64,000 nt of DNA from JAOTZA01 sp965224065 (GCA_965224065.1 CBDCYF010000005.1:2356001-2420000), one strand, 5' to 3'; counted from the stretch's first letter, positions 25,301-37,899 are shown. Notes: generated by a model not told the origin, from the sequence alone. Translations and numbers: made by a program.

Positions 25301-27590
25301 GCAGCCCGGTGTTCGAGTCGATGTCCAGATCGAGGATCTTGCCGGGCACGGGAGTGCCGCCGTCTGTGTACTGGGACAGTTTGCGCACCCCGGAGTCCGA
25401 TTGGTGGTCGATTTGGTACTCGGGGGAGGAGGGCAACGAGAGCGAGCACAGCCCGCCCGAGCCGACCGTTTGCACGTCGCCGCCGTAGAAACGCTCGAAG
25501 GCAACATTCCCGCCGGCCTCTGGAACCCTATCGACGATCAAGTCATTCGCGCCCTCGGTCTCCCCGACCCAGGTTCTCTGGCGCTCGAGAAAGCCGGTGC
25601 TCTCATCAAAGCAGAAGGTCTCGACCTGGGTGGTGCCGTTGACCCCGGCCACCACTACCGCGTCGGTGTCGGTGACTTCACGGCGGTCGAAGGTCCCGAG
25701 GACCCAAGGATCGGTGGCGGGGAACGCCGAATAGGTGTGGGCCCCGGCTGGGAGGTTGGTTGCCGGGACGATCTCGTAGGTTCCCCGGTCGGGGTTGTAG
25801 TGGGTGGTCGCGGTGCGGGCGTTGCCGGAGACGAAGTTGCCGCCGGTGGTGGTCGCGCGGTAGTGCCCCAGGCCGTCGAAATCGGAGTAAGTCGTCTCGG
25901 CGTAGCGTTTCTCACCGCCGGGCAAGATGTCGTCGTGGTAGATCGTCACTTCCCGGCGCGGCCGGGGGTTGGCGGGCTTGGGCGAAGCCGGGACGGGCGA
26001 AGGATAGTCGTCGAGCTCGTAGGAGACATAGGTGGAGCGCAAGAGCGTTTCCTGGTCGTCGAAGACCTCGGTCGAGAGGTAGAGATCTGTCATCGGCACG
26101 GGGCAGTCCGGGGTCATCTGGGGACAAGGGTTGTCGGGATCATCCTCGATCGATCGCGCTCGCGAGAACGGCAGCCCGTAGCCCAACAGAGACGGGCCGT
26201 CGGTCCAGCGCACCAAGTCTTTGTCGACCGAGAAGTAGTGCTCGCTCTTGTGGCCGTCCGGATGGGTGACCTTGTTGACGATCTCGTCCGCCCAGGTCTC
26301 TCCCTGTGTGGGGTCGGGGGGCTGGCTCGGGTCGCCGATGCCGGTCACGGGAACGTAGGTCCAGACCGCCGGAGGGGCTTCGTGGTCGAAAACGGTCCGC
26401 TTGGCGACGCCGGTGACCAAATCGTCGGGGATCCCGAAGGGAAACACCAGGGGGTCGTCGACCCGGTTAGGGAACTGGTAGTGCTGGTACTCGTACTCAA
26501 TCACCCCGCCGTGGTGGGGCAGGAAGACCTTTATGATCTGGCCGGACTGATCCTCGCAGCCGTCATCCGGGTCCCATATCGACGGCCAGTCGTAGACAAA
26601 ATCGAGGTTCTCGATGAAATCGGCGTCGGGCACGGTGACGGTGCTCAGCGGAGACAGGTTCTCGACGATCGGACTCACCGATTCCTCGTTGTTGAACGGA
26701 CACTGCTTCACCAAGTCCCGTGGGCTGAGATAAGAGAAGTCCCACTCGTTGATCGTGCCGTCGAAGCCCGCCAGCTCGACCTTGTCGATGAGCTCGGTGA
26801 AGTAGGGCGGGTCGCTGGGGTCGGGAGGCACGGCCTCGAAGACAACCGTGTGGCTCCTTCCATGAGAGTCGGCGAGCGACCACTGGAGCGGCGAGTAGGA
26901 GATCGTGACCCAGTTGCCGAAGGGGTCGCGGATCTCGGTTAGGGGCAGCCTCGACCCCGAGGCCCCCACAAAGGTCTTGACCCGCCCGTCGGGAAACTCC
27001 ACCTCGGCGGTCACGGTCGTACCGGCGACGGTGCGCGTCAACCGCAGGTAGGTGCCATCGCGGGTGTAGTAGGCAGTGTCCGCCGGGTCCGACTCGTGGA
27101 GCGTGCCGTAGAAGGCGTGCTCGGCGCCGCTTTCGTCGATGTATTTGGGTACCGGTTGAGTGTCATCGTACTCCCCGAGTGAGAGCCGCCAACCGAGACC
27201 GGCGTTGTTGCCCTCGGTGCGCAGCACCGCATCCCACTTGCAGTCGTCGTTGCCGTCGCAGATCTGCTCGAAGTCCCAGATGTTGGAGTTGTGGCTCAGG
27301 ACGAACTGGTAGGAGAAGCCCTCCGAGAGCGGGTACTTGGGGCCGATCGGGACCGTCAGCACGAGGTTGCCGTTGAGAAGATTCACGTGGTCGATGTCGC
27401 CCAGGTGGAAGGTCTGCTGGGGGGTGAGCCCCTGGGCCACGCCGGCGCCGGTGTAAGCGCCCGGGATCGGCTGGGCGGTGAGAGGAAGGGTCAAGGCCGA
27501 GGCCAGACCGAAGACCCACGCCGCTCTCCGAGCGGAGCCTCCTTTTCCCCTCCCCGGTTTCCGGTCCATCCCTCGGGTTTGCAGACTCAT
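22308..27590 (-). CDS. Secreted Rhs/YD-repeat protein with variable C-terminus
   Basis: A 1760-residue Rhs-family protein. AGGAGGG precedes the ATG, and a signal peptide (FGLASALTLPLTAQP) directs export. The body is made of YD repeats (YDPFGNRVAVATDG, YEYDALGR-type units such as EYDEIGRLTLEERDPGDG) building the hollow Rhs shell. The RHS-associated core near residue 1561 reads ARYYSPWMGRFLSTDPINSG and is followed by YGLNNPMKYVDPDGE. After DPDG (about residue 1603) come some 157 residues of a variable tail, with glycine-rich hydrophobic segments, a cysteine pair and a lysine-rich end. I recognise no toxin fold in it. It may act as a contact-dependent toxin or as a surface protein. Confidence 0.92.
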   Translation of the reverse strand: MSLQTRGMDRKPGRGKGGSARRAAWVFGLASALTLPLTAQPIPGAYTGAGVAQGLTPQQTFHLGDIDHVNLLNGNLVLTVPIGPKYPLSEGFSYQFVLSHNSNIWDFEQICDGNDDCKWDAVLRTEGNNAGLGWRLSLGEYDDTQPVPKYIDESGAEHAFYGTLHESDPADTAYYTRDGTYLRLTRTVAGTTVTAEVEFPDGRVKTFVGASGSRLPLTEIRDPFGNWVTISYSPLQWSLADSHGRSHTVVFEAVPPDPSDPPYFTELIDKVELAGFDGTINEWDFSYLSPRDLVKQCPFNNEESVSPIVENLSPLSTVTVPDADFIENLDFVYDWPSIWDPDDGCEDQSGQIIKVFLPHHGGVIEYEYQHYQFPNRVDDPLVFPFGIPDDLVTGVAKRTVFDHEAPPAVWTYVPVTGIGDPSQPPDPTQGETWADEIVNKVTHPDGHKSEHYFSVDKDLVRWTDGPSLLGYGLPFSRARSIEDDPDNPCPQMTPDCPVPMTDLYLSTEVFDDQETLLRSTYVSYELDDYPSPVPASPKPANPRPRREVTIYHDDILPGGEKRYAETTYSDFDGLGHYRATTTGGNFVSGNARTATTHYNPDRGTYEIVPATNLPAGAHTYSAFPATDPWVLGTFDRREVTDTDAVVVAGVNGTTQVETFCFDESTGFLERQRTWVGETEGANDLIVDRVPEAGGNVAFERFYGGDVQTVGSGGLCSLSLPSSPEYQIDHQSDSGVRKLSQYTDGGTPVPGKILDLDIDSNTGLPKTRRDIAEMPTHLEYDEIGRLTLEERDPGDGAWIQRLYFAKGQCCEFGAYARVEAWDGSPSSGTILHAIQIEYDGFGRPVEETNGIGGFRDHEYDGEGRPARRSEWVNSIETPTWTDFEYDFFGRPTRIQPPDGAAHAVTFDYDGVSRVRRTASIAQPGGELPMTVEEEYDRQGRLVRVTEPIHGSGGTTTEYGYDVGGRLALVRTTSPVDSSVQERFFTYDRRGLLVSEQHPEKGASGNGLVQYLDYDSRGHAGRTEDGPSRLSYTYDLAERLTEIRDTDSGQLLKGFTYGTADPAGVDHRLGKLVRATRFNDLPQALNDPPLSLPDTEIAETYEYEGVGGRLSRKVTERDGVAWFEQTFSWNQLGDLEILGYPECVHTDCSLAAEPERDLQHSYFPANLLNNVCDYDATAPVPCTYSWTGGIHYWPSGMLELLEHYGSLEDHWDRGADLMARPVRIHTTGVVGTPFDTDTIQYDGAGNVSAMGPDSFTYDGTSRLVSGTTGEGAYLQENQYDPFGNRVAVATDGLMRPIPTDPATNRLAGSPERPTSYDAAGNLTSWGVFSYAYDPFHQLVHQTGSATGTAVDKAFLYGPGDERISTVDTATGAARWTVRDHGNRVVRTFNEHPTSGWSWEKDYIYRDGKLFASTSAAQGELRYHLDHLGTVRMITRIPDRTVFRHHDYFGFGEEAPFPDYDSERLRFTSHERDEYGFDVDTCAVSDPIVTKTYTGTETETACVELSATDVDVLAGADVTFRAGESIVLEDFSVAAGAVFTASLDSELQTGVLTDLDYMHARYYSPWMGRFLSTDPINSGKPGAPQSWNKYTYGLNNPMKYVDPDGEFAVTFAVLVGAGIIGGLLAADAANAPESVDTPLVEPKGPGGMILGSGIGVATAGVGRTILTTAAGVGELAEQPVCAGPCDDPKRRRAVAPGQDRPDASGSPGSKDSLPTLQPAADDAKGQPPLGEEIFQPDKTSKKSKIVQIMDAILSFFGHDPSEK

Positions 27591-27979
27591 GCCGCCCTCC
27601 TTTTCTACGGGTACCTCCAGAGAAGCCCGTGCCGCTTCTTTCCCCTCGAAACGTGCGAGCAGACCTCGCCGCAGGCCAGAAGCCTCCCTCTCGAAAGCAC
27701 CTCCGGCCGCGAGCGGGGTCGGCTCGTCTGGAAGCGTTCTTCGCCCCCTACTACTAGATATGCCGCAAACTCGGAATTTCTGACACCCAATCCCGAGATT
27801 TTTTCGACTTTTATTTTCTATGAGAGATAAGGAGTCGACTTAAACTACTTAAAACGAATAAGTTAAAGCGCCCAGCATGCCCGACGGGAGACGGCGCACA
27901 AATGCTACCGGCGGACGGCCTCCCCGGCTTTGCGGAGGTCGCGGCGTCCGGCTCACCACCCCTAACGGCGACGGCTGTG
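27591..27979. other. AT-rich upstream region of rhs
   Basis: 389 bp between rhs and the crystallin-like gene. The stretch 27770-27880 is markedly AT-rich against its surroundings, with ACTTAAACTACTTAAAACG (an approximate tandem ACTTAAA) and T/A runs. Read on the minus strand, a stem CTCGG...CCGAG with a one-base mismatch lies near 27771-27799, a possible terminator for the crystallin-like gene or part of the rhs leader. No gene is seen. Confidence 0.45.
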
Positions 27980-28408
27980 CTATTCCCGCCGGACCTCGAC
28001 CGAGGAGGCCTTGTTATCCATGTTGCCGCCTGTTTCGATCGTTGTGCCCCCGCGGTGGTCACGAACGCGTGGTGTCCTACGCAGGTCCAGGACGTAGCAG
28101 CCGGTCTTGCCGCCGGATGAGCCGCGGTAGACGGCCTTGCGTCCGCGGCAGTTCCTCCCGGACCAGAGGGTGACGACCCAGCCCTCCGGCACGGCGATGG
28201 CGGAGGCCTTGTTATTAAAACCCCTGGTGCGAAGATCGAGGATCGTCCCCTCGTTCAAAGCGAGTGAGCGGCCTCCCAGGTTCTTTTTTGTGTAGAGAGT
28301 CGGTCGGCTGGAACATCTGAGGTCGTCGGCCGACGAGACCGTCAGTGTCGAAATCCAGACCGCGAGACCGACGGCGGCGCAGACGTAGGTCGAAAATCTC
28401 CTTTTCAT
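27980..28408 (-). CDS. Secreted beta-gamma-crystallin domain protein
   Basis: A 142-residue protein with a signal peptide (AAVGLAVWISTLTVSSADD). It contains a two-motif beta-gamma-crystallin domain: first TLYTKKNLGGRSLALNEG ending FNNKASAIAVP, then WVVTLWSGRNCRGRKAVY ending MDNKASSVEV. The calcium signature (N/D-N/D-x-x-S/T-S) is complete in the second half (DNKASS) but has alanine in the last position of the first (NNKASA). Three cysteines are present in the mature part. The start ATG 28408 is chosen for the signal peptide; an upstream in-frame start would add 37 unrelated residues. It is divergent from an XRE regulator. Confidence 0.87.
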   Translation of the reverse strand: MKRRFSTYVCAAVGLAVWISTLTVSSADDLRCSSRPTLYTKKNLGGRSLALNEGTILDLRTRGFNNKASAIAVPEGWVVTLWSGRNCRGRKAVYRGSSGGKTGCYVLDLRRTPRVRDHRGGTTIETGGNMDNKASSVEVRRE

Positions 28409-28442
28409 GGTTCTGTCCTCGTACTGGTTTCTGAGGTGTACT

Positions 28443-28459
28443 CCGTCTCTGTGAGACGG
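28443..28459. promoter_or_regulatory. Perfect palindrome between crystallin and XRE genes
   Basis: CCGTCTC-TGT-GAGACGG is a perfect inverted repeat with seven-base arms in the 130-bp divergent intergenic region. It is a candidate operator for the adjacent XRE-family regulator. Confidence 0.4.
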
Positions 28460-28524
28460 ACGAACCGCGCCTTTTTGGCTCCCGAGCGCGCCGTTCCGGG
28501 CGCTCCTACGCTCGGTCACCGTGC

Positions 28525-28530
28525 TACGAT
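28525..28530 (+). promoter_or_regulatory. Putative -10 hexamer (TACGAT) for XRE gene
   Basis: TACGAT ends eight bases before the ATG at 28539. No Shine-Dalgarno is seen, which is consistent with leaderless expression. Confidence 0.38.
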
Positions 28531-28538
28531 CGACCCAG

Positions 28539-28946
28539 ATGAAATCGACAACGAGGGGGATTGGTCCGGCCCTCGCTCTTCTCCGAAAGGCCTCCGGGCA
28601 GCGTCAAGCGGACGTAGCCAACGCGCTCGGGGTTTCGACCGGCAGCGTCGGTCGGCTGGAGCTCCAAACCGCCAACCCGCAATGGGAAACGCTGCACCGC
28701 GTGCTCGAAGTCTGCGGTGCGACGCCCTACGATCTGGCGGTGGCCTTAGAGGCTGTCGCCGCGGGCGGCAAGATGCCGTCCGGCTACCGCCCGGGACCCA
28801 CACCGACCAGCGTAGACGAAAGGCTGGTCCTGTGGCTGATGAGCGAGCTCTTGCGGTTGCGGGGAGAGCACGACGAGCTGCGTCACGATGTGTCCACGGT
28901 GCTGATGCGCCAGGGACCGCCCCCTCCAGGCGCCGGAACCGTTTGA
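28539..28946 (+). CDS. XRE-family helix-turn-helix regulator
   Basis: A 135-residue DNA-binding protein. The N-terminal HTH (GPALALLRKASGQRQADVAN, LGVSTGSVGRLEL) is of the Cro/CI (XRE) type, with the recognition helix in STGSVGRLE. The C-terminal half, with VDERLVLWLMSELLRLRGE and heptad-like leucines, is probably for dimerisation. The start at ATG 28539 is preferred to GTG 28521 because of the hexamer just upstream. It is divergent from the crystallin-like gene and may regulate it and itself. Confidence 0.82.
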   Translation: MKSTTRGIGPALALLRKASGQRQADVANALGVSTGSVGRLELQTANPQWETLHRVLEVCGATPYDLAVALEAVAAGGKMPSGYRPGPTPTSVDERLVLWLMSELLRLRGEHDELRHDVSTVLMRQGPPPPGAGTV

Positions 28947-28962
28947 AACGCATCCTCTCCCC

Positions 28963-29856
28963 TCAGCTCTGCTCGACCCGCTTGCGCCAGTAGCGGACGA
29001 TGCCGTCGACCGTCATGTGGCGCGGATTCGCGATCTCGTAGAGGCGAATCCGCTCGCCGGCACTCGCCTCGTCGAGACGGTGGCGCACCCAGTCTTGGTA
29101 GGTCTCGAGCATCTCATCGCGCTCGATGCCGCGCTCGAGCAGCGAGCCGATCAACTCGGTCGTCTCGTCGAGAACGTCACCGAGGCGGTCCGCTTCGCTC
29201 GAGGCTGTGTCCGAGGGACCAAAATGGGTACGGTAGATGGTCTCGAAGCCTCTCTTTTTCAAGATCGCCAAGGTCTCTTTCCAGGCCGCGAGGTCGAACT
29301 CGGGCGGCGGCGCGGGCAGGTCCAGCCAGTCGGAGCCCGGGATCCGGATCCCCATGGCGTCGCCGACAAAGGCCACCTCACCGAGGGCATAGACATGGTG
29401 ATGGCGCGCGTGGCCCGGGGTCTCGATGGCGGTAAAACCAAGCCCGCCGGCATCGATCGCCTCGCCGTCCTCTACCGCGGTCACACGATCCGCCGGGGCC
29501 GGAAGGATCTCACCCCACAGCGTCTCCATCCGGTCGCCGTAGATGCGCTCGGCGCTTGCCAGGAGCTTGGATGGATCGATCAGGTGCCGGGCGCCCTTCG
29601 GGTGCACATAGATCTGCGCGCCTTGTTGGGCCCACCAGCCCGCGGCGCCGGCGTGGTCGAGGTGGATGTGGGACAGCAGCACGTGCCGCACGTCGCCCGG
29701 GGCGACACCGTGTCCGGCGAGCGCTGAAACCAGGGCCGGCAGGGTGCTCCCGGGCCCGGTCTCGACCAGCACGGGTCCGTCGTCGCCAAAGAGCAAAAAC
29801 GACGCAATGACCTGCGGGGCGTTCTGGAACTCGAGATCCAGGGTCTCGACTCGCAT
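28963..29856 (-). CDS. MBL-fold metallo-hydrolase
   Basis: A 297-residue metallo-beta-lactamase-fold hydrolase. The metal ligands lie in SHIHLDHAGAAG (63-68), in ETPGHARHHHVYALG and in GDAMGIRIPG, with a final histidine in YRTHFGPSD. The C-terminal helices (ERDEMLETYQDWVRHRLDEA) form a cap like that in glyoxalase II or lactonase-type members. It is cytosolic with no signal. TATCGT lies six bases upstream of the ATG, so a leaderless message is likely. It converges on the XRE gene. Confidence 0.9.
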   Translation of the reverse strand: MRVETLDLEFQNAPQVIASFLLFGDDGPVLVETGPGSTLPALVSALAGHGVAPGDVRHVLLSHIHLDHAGAAGWWAQQGAQIYVHPKGARHLIDPSKLLASAERIYGDRMETLWGEILPAPADRVTAVEDGEAIDAGGLGFTAIETPGHARHHHVYALGEVAFVGDAMGIRIPGSDWLDLPAPPPEFDLAAWKETLAILKKRGFETIYRTHFGPSDTASSEADRLGDVLDETTELIGSLLERGIERDEMLETYQDWVRHRLDEASAGERIRLYEIANPRHMTVDGIVRYWRKRVEQS

Positions 29857-29862
29857 GGGCCT

Positions 29863-29868
29863 ACGATA
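29863..29868 (-). promoter_or_regulatory. Putative -10 hexamer (TATCGT) for MBL gene
   Basis: Read on the minus strand, TATCGT stands six bases before the ATG at 29856, and no ribosome binding site is present. Confidence 0.42.
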
Positions 29869-29896
29869 TCCCGCGACCGTCGCGAGCGGGACTCGC

Positions 29897-30493
29897 TCAG
29901 GCGGGCGCCGGATGGGCGAGCCGCAAAAACTTGCGGCAGGCGTCGCAAAACCGAAAGCCGCGCGCGTCGATCACCGAGCGCAGATAGCTTCGCTCGCCGT
30001 GACGGTTGTAGTCGCCCTTGCTCATCGGGCAGTAGGCGCCGTCCGACGCCGGAACAAAGTCGTAGTGGTGGACCAGCCCGAAGTTGTGCCCCAGCTCGTG
30101 CAGACCGACCTTGAGCAGGCGGGCGATCGAGCGCGAGGCGTCCCGGCTGGCGATCCGCCGGGTGGAGACCACCGCCACTTGGCTGCGGTTGTCCTTGCAG
30201 CCGAACATAAAGCGAAAAAAATCACTCGCCGCGCTGTCAAACAGGTCGGCATCGGTGATCCCGAGGACGTGGCCGCCAAAGTGCTGGTCGAGAGCCTGGG
30301 TCAGCAGATCGGCCTCGATCTCGTCGATCTCGGGCGCCTCGTAGTCGTGTAGATCGACCGTGTCGAGCGAGCCGGCAAAGGCCTCACGAATCCGTTTCGA
30401 CACCGCTCCCAACTCGGATCTTCCGACCGAACGGCCGACCCGGACGAGCTTGAGAGTCGAAAGTCTTCTCTTCTCGAACACCCTCCCCGACAA
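29897..30493 (-). CDS. Archaemetzincin-like zinc metallopeptidase
   Basis: A 198-residue protein with the extended metzincin zinc motif HELGHNFGLVHH (about residue 129). A C-terminal cysteine cluster follows: YCPMSKGD, then FCDACRKFL. This is the second (structural) zinc site typical of archaemetzincins. The methionine of CPM fits the Met-turn. The frame opens with a TTG at 30493; a GTG 12 bases downstream (FEKRRLSTLKLVRVG) is an equally good start. There is no signal peptide. Archaemetzincins act on unknown, probably small peptide substrates. Confidence 0.88.
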   Translation of the reverse strand: MSGRVFEKRRLSTLKLVRVGRSVGRSELGAVSKRIREAFAGSLDTVDLHDYEAPEIDEIEADLLTQALDQHFGGHVLGITDADLFDSAASDFFRFMFGCKDNRSQVAVVSTRRIASRDASRSIARLLKVGLHELGHNFGLVHHYDFVPASDGAYCPMSKGDYNRHGERSYLRSVIDARGFRFCDACRKFLRLAHPAPA

Positions 30494-30577
30494 GCTAGCG
30501 CAAGTACGCCGCTACACCAAGTCAGCAGCAGTCTCCGGGTGCGAGTGCCGAGGCCGGAACCGTCGCTCCCAGGCGCC

Positions 30578-31897
<1,320 letters not shown>

Positions 31898-31983
31898 CGA
31901 GATCTCCTTGTCGGGGACGGGGGCGCGCGCCCGGCGCCACTTGAGTATCGCGCGAGACTAGCAGGTACCGCCGGGGCCGGCGC

Positions 31984-34875
31984 TCAATCGAGCGGCGGGC
32001 GGTCGTGAGTCGGCGCGATCCTCTCCGGATCGCCCGGTGGCTCGTCCGGGTCCGTCGCTTGTCGCGTCTTGAGCGCGTTCCACTTGGCGACCAGCTCTTC
32101 CGCCGCAAATCTCTCTTTGAAGGACTTTCTGAGCTTTCGGACCGATCGCTGGGCAAGCGCCCAGGTCGTGAGCACGTTGTAGCGCTCTGTGGGGATGATG
32201 TCGATCTGATGGATGGCGATCCGGTCGCCGTACTCACGGTCCAACAGATCGAACATCAACCGGTGCATACGCTGTCCGATGGTCGTCTGGTCCCCGATCG
32301 TCCGCCAGAGGGTGCCGAACCTGCGACGGATCGAAGGGTACTCGGGCATCTTGCTGGCCTCGACGATCACCAGCAGCACGCCGCGGCTCTTGAGCTCATC
32401 GGCCACCTGCTCGTTCATCAGCAGATTGAACATCGCCCACAGCCCCGAGTTGCTGAGAGCGCCGCCGTCGGTCAGCCGGATCTTCTTCTCATGATCCGAT
32501 GTACGGACACGGCGCATCGGGTTGAACGGCAACCGGGCCTTGGTCTTGACGGTGACCAGGGGAAAGCCAAAGGGGAAGTTCGCCGAGGCGCGGACCGCCG
32601 AGGAAAGCCGCGGGTTGTAGTTGGGCAGGAGGTCTTCCAACGAGTAGACCGCGTCGCGGTAATAGACCCAGGTATTGGTCCCTCGGTGGCCGTCGATCGA
32701 GGCCCGCTGGGATTCGTTGCACTGATAGAGGTTGCCGCAGTCGTCACCGCCCTCGCCGCTCGAACCGTTCGCGTCAAAGGCGACGCGGTGCTCCTCACGG
32801 GTATAGAACTCGGTCCCCAACGGGCTCAGCACGACGGCGTGCCCATCGAGCGACGTCGAATTGAATAGCGGCAGGGGAAACGGCGGTCTGGGCTCACCTT
32901 TCTCGACCGCATCCATCCAGCCGGCCGCGAGGTGCTGCAACGTGTAGCGATCCAGCAGGATTCGCCGCTTGAGATCTCCACGAGTCCCGCGGGCGAGCCA
33001 ACGGCAGAGCTTGTTGAGGCCCAGCATGAGGATCTGCTTGGGAGCCCTCAACGGCCGACGGAGGTTCAAGGAGCCCGGGCGGCGGGCTCCCTCCCAGGAG
33101 CACTCGATGACATCGCCACGGCTGCCGCGCGGATACAGCGCGCCCAGCAGTGGCGGCAGCAGAAAGTCGCGGTCGAGCGCGGCGCCGAGCCCTTCGAGCG
33201 CCGCGGGTCGGCGCAGGCCCTCCTGGTCGCGGACCCTGAGCAACCGGGCCAGGTAGCCGGCGTTGGCCAGGCTGCCGCCCGAGACGCTGCTAATGGCCTG
33301 GAGATTGGAAGCGATCTCGCGCAGGCCTCTTTCGGTCGCGGCGTCGGCCGTGTGCTCGGGCGGTGCGTCTTCGGCGAGGTGCTTGGGGTCGCGGCTCTCG
33401 ACACCGTTGAGACGCAGCAACGTCAAGCCGGTGTAGATGGCGGCCCGCGATCCACCCCCGGAGGCGGCCATCAGGACGACCGGATCGCTCGAGCCTGGAA
33501 ACGGCCATACGAGATCCTCCGTCCCATCCCCGGGCGCCCGGATCCGCCAATCCACCGACTGGTTGCGGCTCTCGAGGCGGTCCGCCCTGGCCTCGTCCCT
33601 TTGCGGCCAGTGCGAGGCCACGTCGGTCCGATGGCCCAGAAAGACCCCAAAGGCAAACAACGCCAGCAGGGCCGCGATGACCGCCGGACCGATCGCCCGG
33701 TGTCGCCAGGCCGTCCAGCCCAAGGCCACCGCGGCACCGGCAAACAACAAGACGAACGCTCCGCGACCCCACCCCACCAGCAGTCCGGCGAGCGCAAAAA
33801 GCCCACCCAGAATCAAATAGAGCCGCACCGGTCTCTGATCCACAAAATCCCAGAAGTCCAGCAAGTGGGCGGCCACAAAACCCGCGTAGCAGAGAAAGAA
33901 GACCAGAAACAGGGTCACCGCGGTAACGTCCCATTTGCCCAGGAATGTGAGCGTGGCAAGGATCCCTCCCGCCACCGGGAGAGCCGCCAGGTAGCCGGCG
34001 GCCTTGCGGAGCAGACCACGGAAGATGACCGTCGGCAGGCTCGTCCTGAGCGCCTTCCACCAACCCCGCAGACCGCCTCCGTCTTCTTGCGCGTCTTCTC
34101 GAGAACTGGATCCAGGCCAGCGGTCGATCAGCCGGCCGGGCTCGAGCGCCATGGCGCGATAGCTGCGAAAGGCGCGTCCTCCGATGTCCCAGGTGTGGAC
34201 CCAAGGCGCGCGCCGGCGGAGCAGGAGAAAGAGGCGGGAGACGAGCAGCGGCGCGAAGGCCAGGGCCGCCACGCCGATCATGCGGGCCTTCTGGTCGAAC
34301 AGCAGGCTGCGCACCGCCTCGACGCCCAGCAACAGGCCGGCGCTGACCAGGAGCGCCAAGATCAGCGAGATGTTCTTCTGGACATAGAGGAGGATCTCGC
34401 GCAACTGCGGCAACAGGGTCTGCGGGCGGACCGCCCTCAGCAGCTCGCGAAATCGCCCTCGCAGAACACGCGCGGTGTCGAGATCGAGATGCTCCAGATC
34501 CAGCAGCTCGTCCTGAATGGCGACCCAGATACGGCGTGCTTCGAGCGCCTGGCGCGCCCGCCGCACCGCCCAGCTCCGCTGCGGGTTTCGGCCCGGGTCG
34601 GCGGCGGCGAGCCGCTCGAGCCCTTCGGCGGGAAAGAACAAGAGAAGCATCCTCTTGACCTGGGCAAAGGCAAACGGCGCGTACTCCTCGACCCTGGCCG
34701 TCGCCGTCCGGTCCTCCCGCGTGCGCACCAGACCCCGGCGCACCGGGTACAGAAAACCGAGAAAGAACAGCGCTTGGTGGGCGACCTCGCGCGCTCGCCG
34801 GGCCCACGCTTCATAGGCTTGCAGATCACTTTCGACTTCGGCCCAAGAGATCTGGACGTCTTCCGATTCGGCCAC
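31984..34875 (-). CDS. Patatin-like phospholipase with N-terminal membrane domain
   Basis: A 963-residue protein starting at GTG 34875, after GAGGAGG. Residues up to about 430 contain several transmembrane segments (LILALLVSAGLLLGVEAV, AAGYLAALPVAGGILATL, LYLILGGLFALAGLLVG). The C-terminal part is a patatin domain: oxyanion loop MAASGGGSRAAIYTG (about 468), nucleophile SSVSGGSLANAGY (about 531) and DGGALSNSGLW (about 798). Patatins hydrolyse phospholipid acyl chains with a Ser-Asp dyad, and all elements are intact. The domain is split by long inserts, making the protein larger than usual. Confidence 0.9.
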   Translation of the reverse strand: MAESEDVQISWAEVESDLQAYEAWARRAREVAHQALFFLGFLYPVRRGLVRTREDRTATARVEEYAPFAFAQVKRMLLLFFPAEGLERLAAADPGRNPQRSWAVRRARQALEARRIWVAIQDELLDLEHLDLDTARVLRGRFRELLRAVRPQTLLPQLREILLYVQKNISLILALLVSAGLLLGVEAVRSLLFDQKARMIGVAALAFAPLLVSRLFLLLRRRAPWVHTWDIGGRAFRSYRAMALEPGRLIDRWPGSSSREDAQEDGGGLRGWWKALRTSLPTVIFRGLLRKAAGYLAALPVAGGILATLTFLGKWDVTAVTLFLVFFLCYAGFVAAHLLDFWDFVDQRPVRLYLILGGLFALAGLLVGWGRGAFVLLFAGAAVALGWTAWRHRAIGPAVIAALLALFAFGVFLGHRTDVASHWPQRDEARADRLESRNQSVDWRIRAPGDGTEDLVWPFPGSSDPVVLMAASGGGSRAAIYTGLTLLRLNGVESRDPKHLAEDAPPEHTADAATERGLREIASNLQAISSVSGGSLANAGYLARLLRVRDQEGLRRPAALEGLGAALDRDFLLPPLLGALYPRGSRGDVIECSWEGARRPGSLNLRRPLRAPKQILMLGLNKLCRWLARGTRGDLKRRILLDRYTLQHLAAGWMDAVEKGEPRPPFPLPLFNSTSLDGHAVVLSPLGTEFYTREEHRVAFDANGSSGEGGDDCGNLYQCNESQRASIDGHRGTNTWVYYRDAVYSLEDLLPNYNPRLSSAVRASANFPFGFPLVTVKTKARLPFNPMRRVRTSDHEKKIRLTDGGALSNSGLWAMFNLLMNEQVADELKSRGVLLVIVEASKMPEYPSIRRRFGTLWRTIGDQTTIGQRMHRLMFDLLDREYGDRIAIHQIDIIPTERYNVLTTWALAQRSVRKLRKSFKERFAAEELVAKWNALKTRQATDPDEPPGDPERIAPTHDRPPLD

Positions 34876-34994
34876 CAGAGCCTCCTCTCCCGCTTTGAGC
34901 CGCCGGCTCGGCCGACGACGGTTTCCTTCCCTATGCTTGTGGGAAGTCTAACCGGAATTCGTAGCGGCCCGGCGGCTGGGTGACCGCCCTCGCC

Positions 34995-37856
<2,862 letters not shown>

Positions 37857-37864
37857 CGCGGCAC

Positions 37865-37870
37865 ACCATA
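37865..37870 (-). promoter_or_regulatory. Putative -10 hexamer (TATGGT) for fusion gene
   Basis: On the minus strand TATGGT lies eight bases from the ATG at 37856. With the opposite hexamer at 37900-37905 it forms a compact divergent promoter within 54 bp. Confidence 0.42.
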
Positions 37871-37899
37871 CCCCAGGGGCTCGCCCGGGAGCGCGTGGG

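Noticed and set aside
24396..26942. An 848-codon open frame opposite the Rhs gene
   Set aside because: The minus strand encodes continuous YD repeats here. The plus-strand translation is a mirror of that repeat pattern with no recognisable domain.
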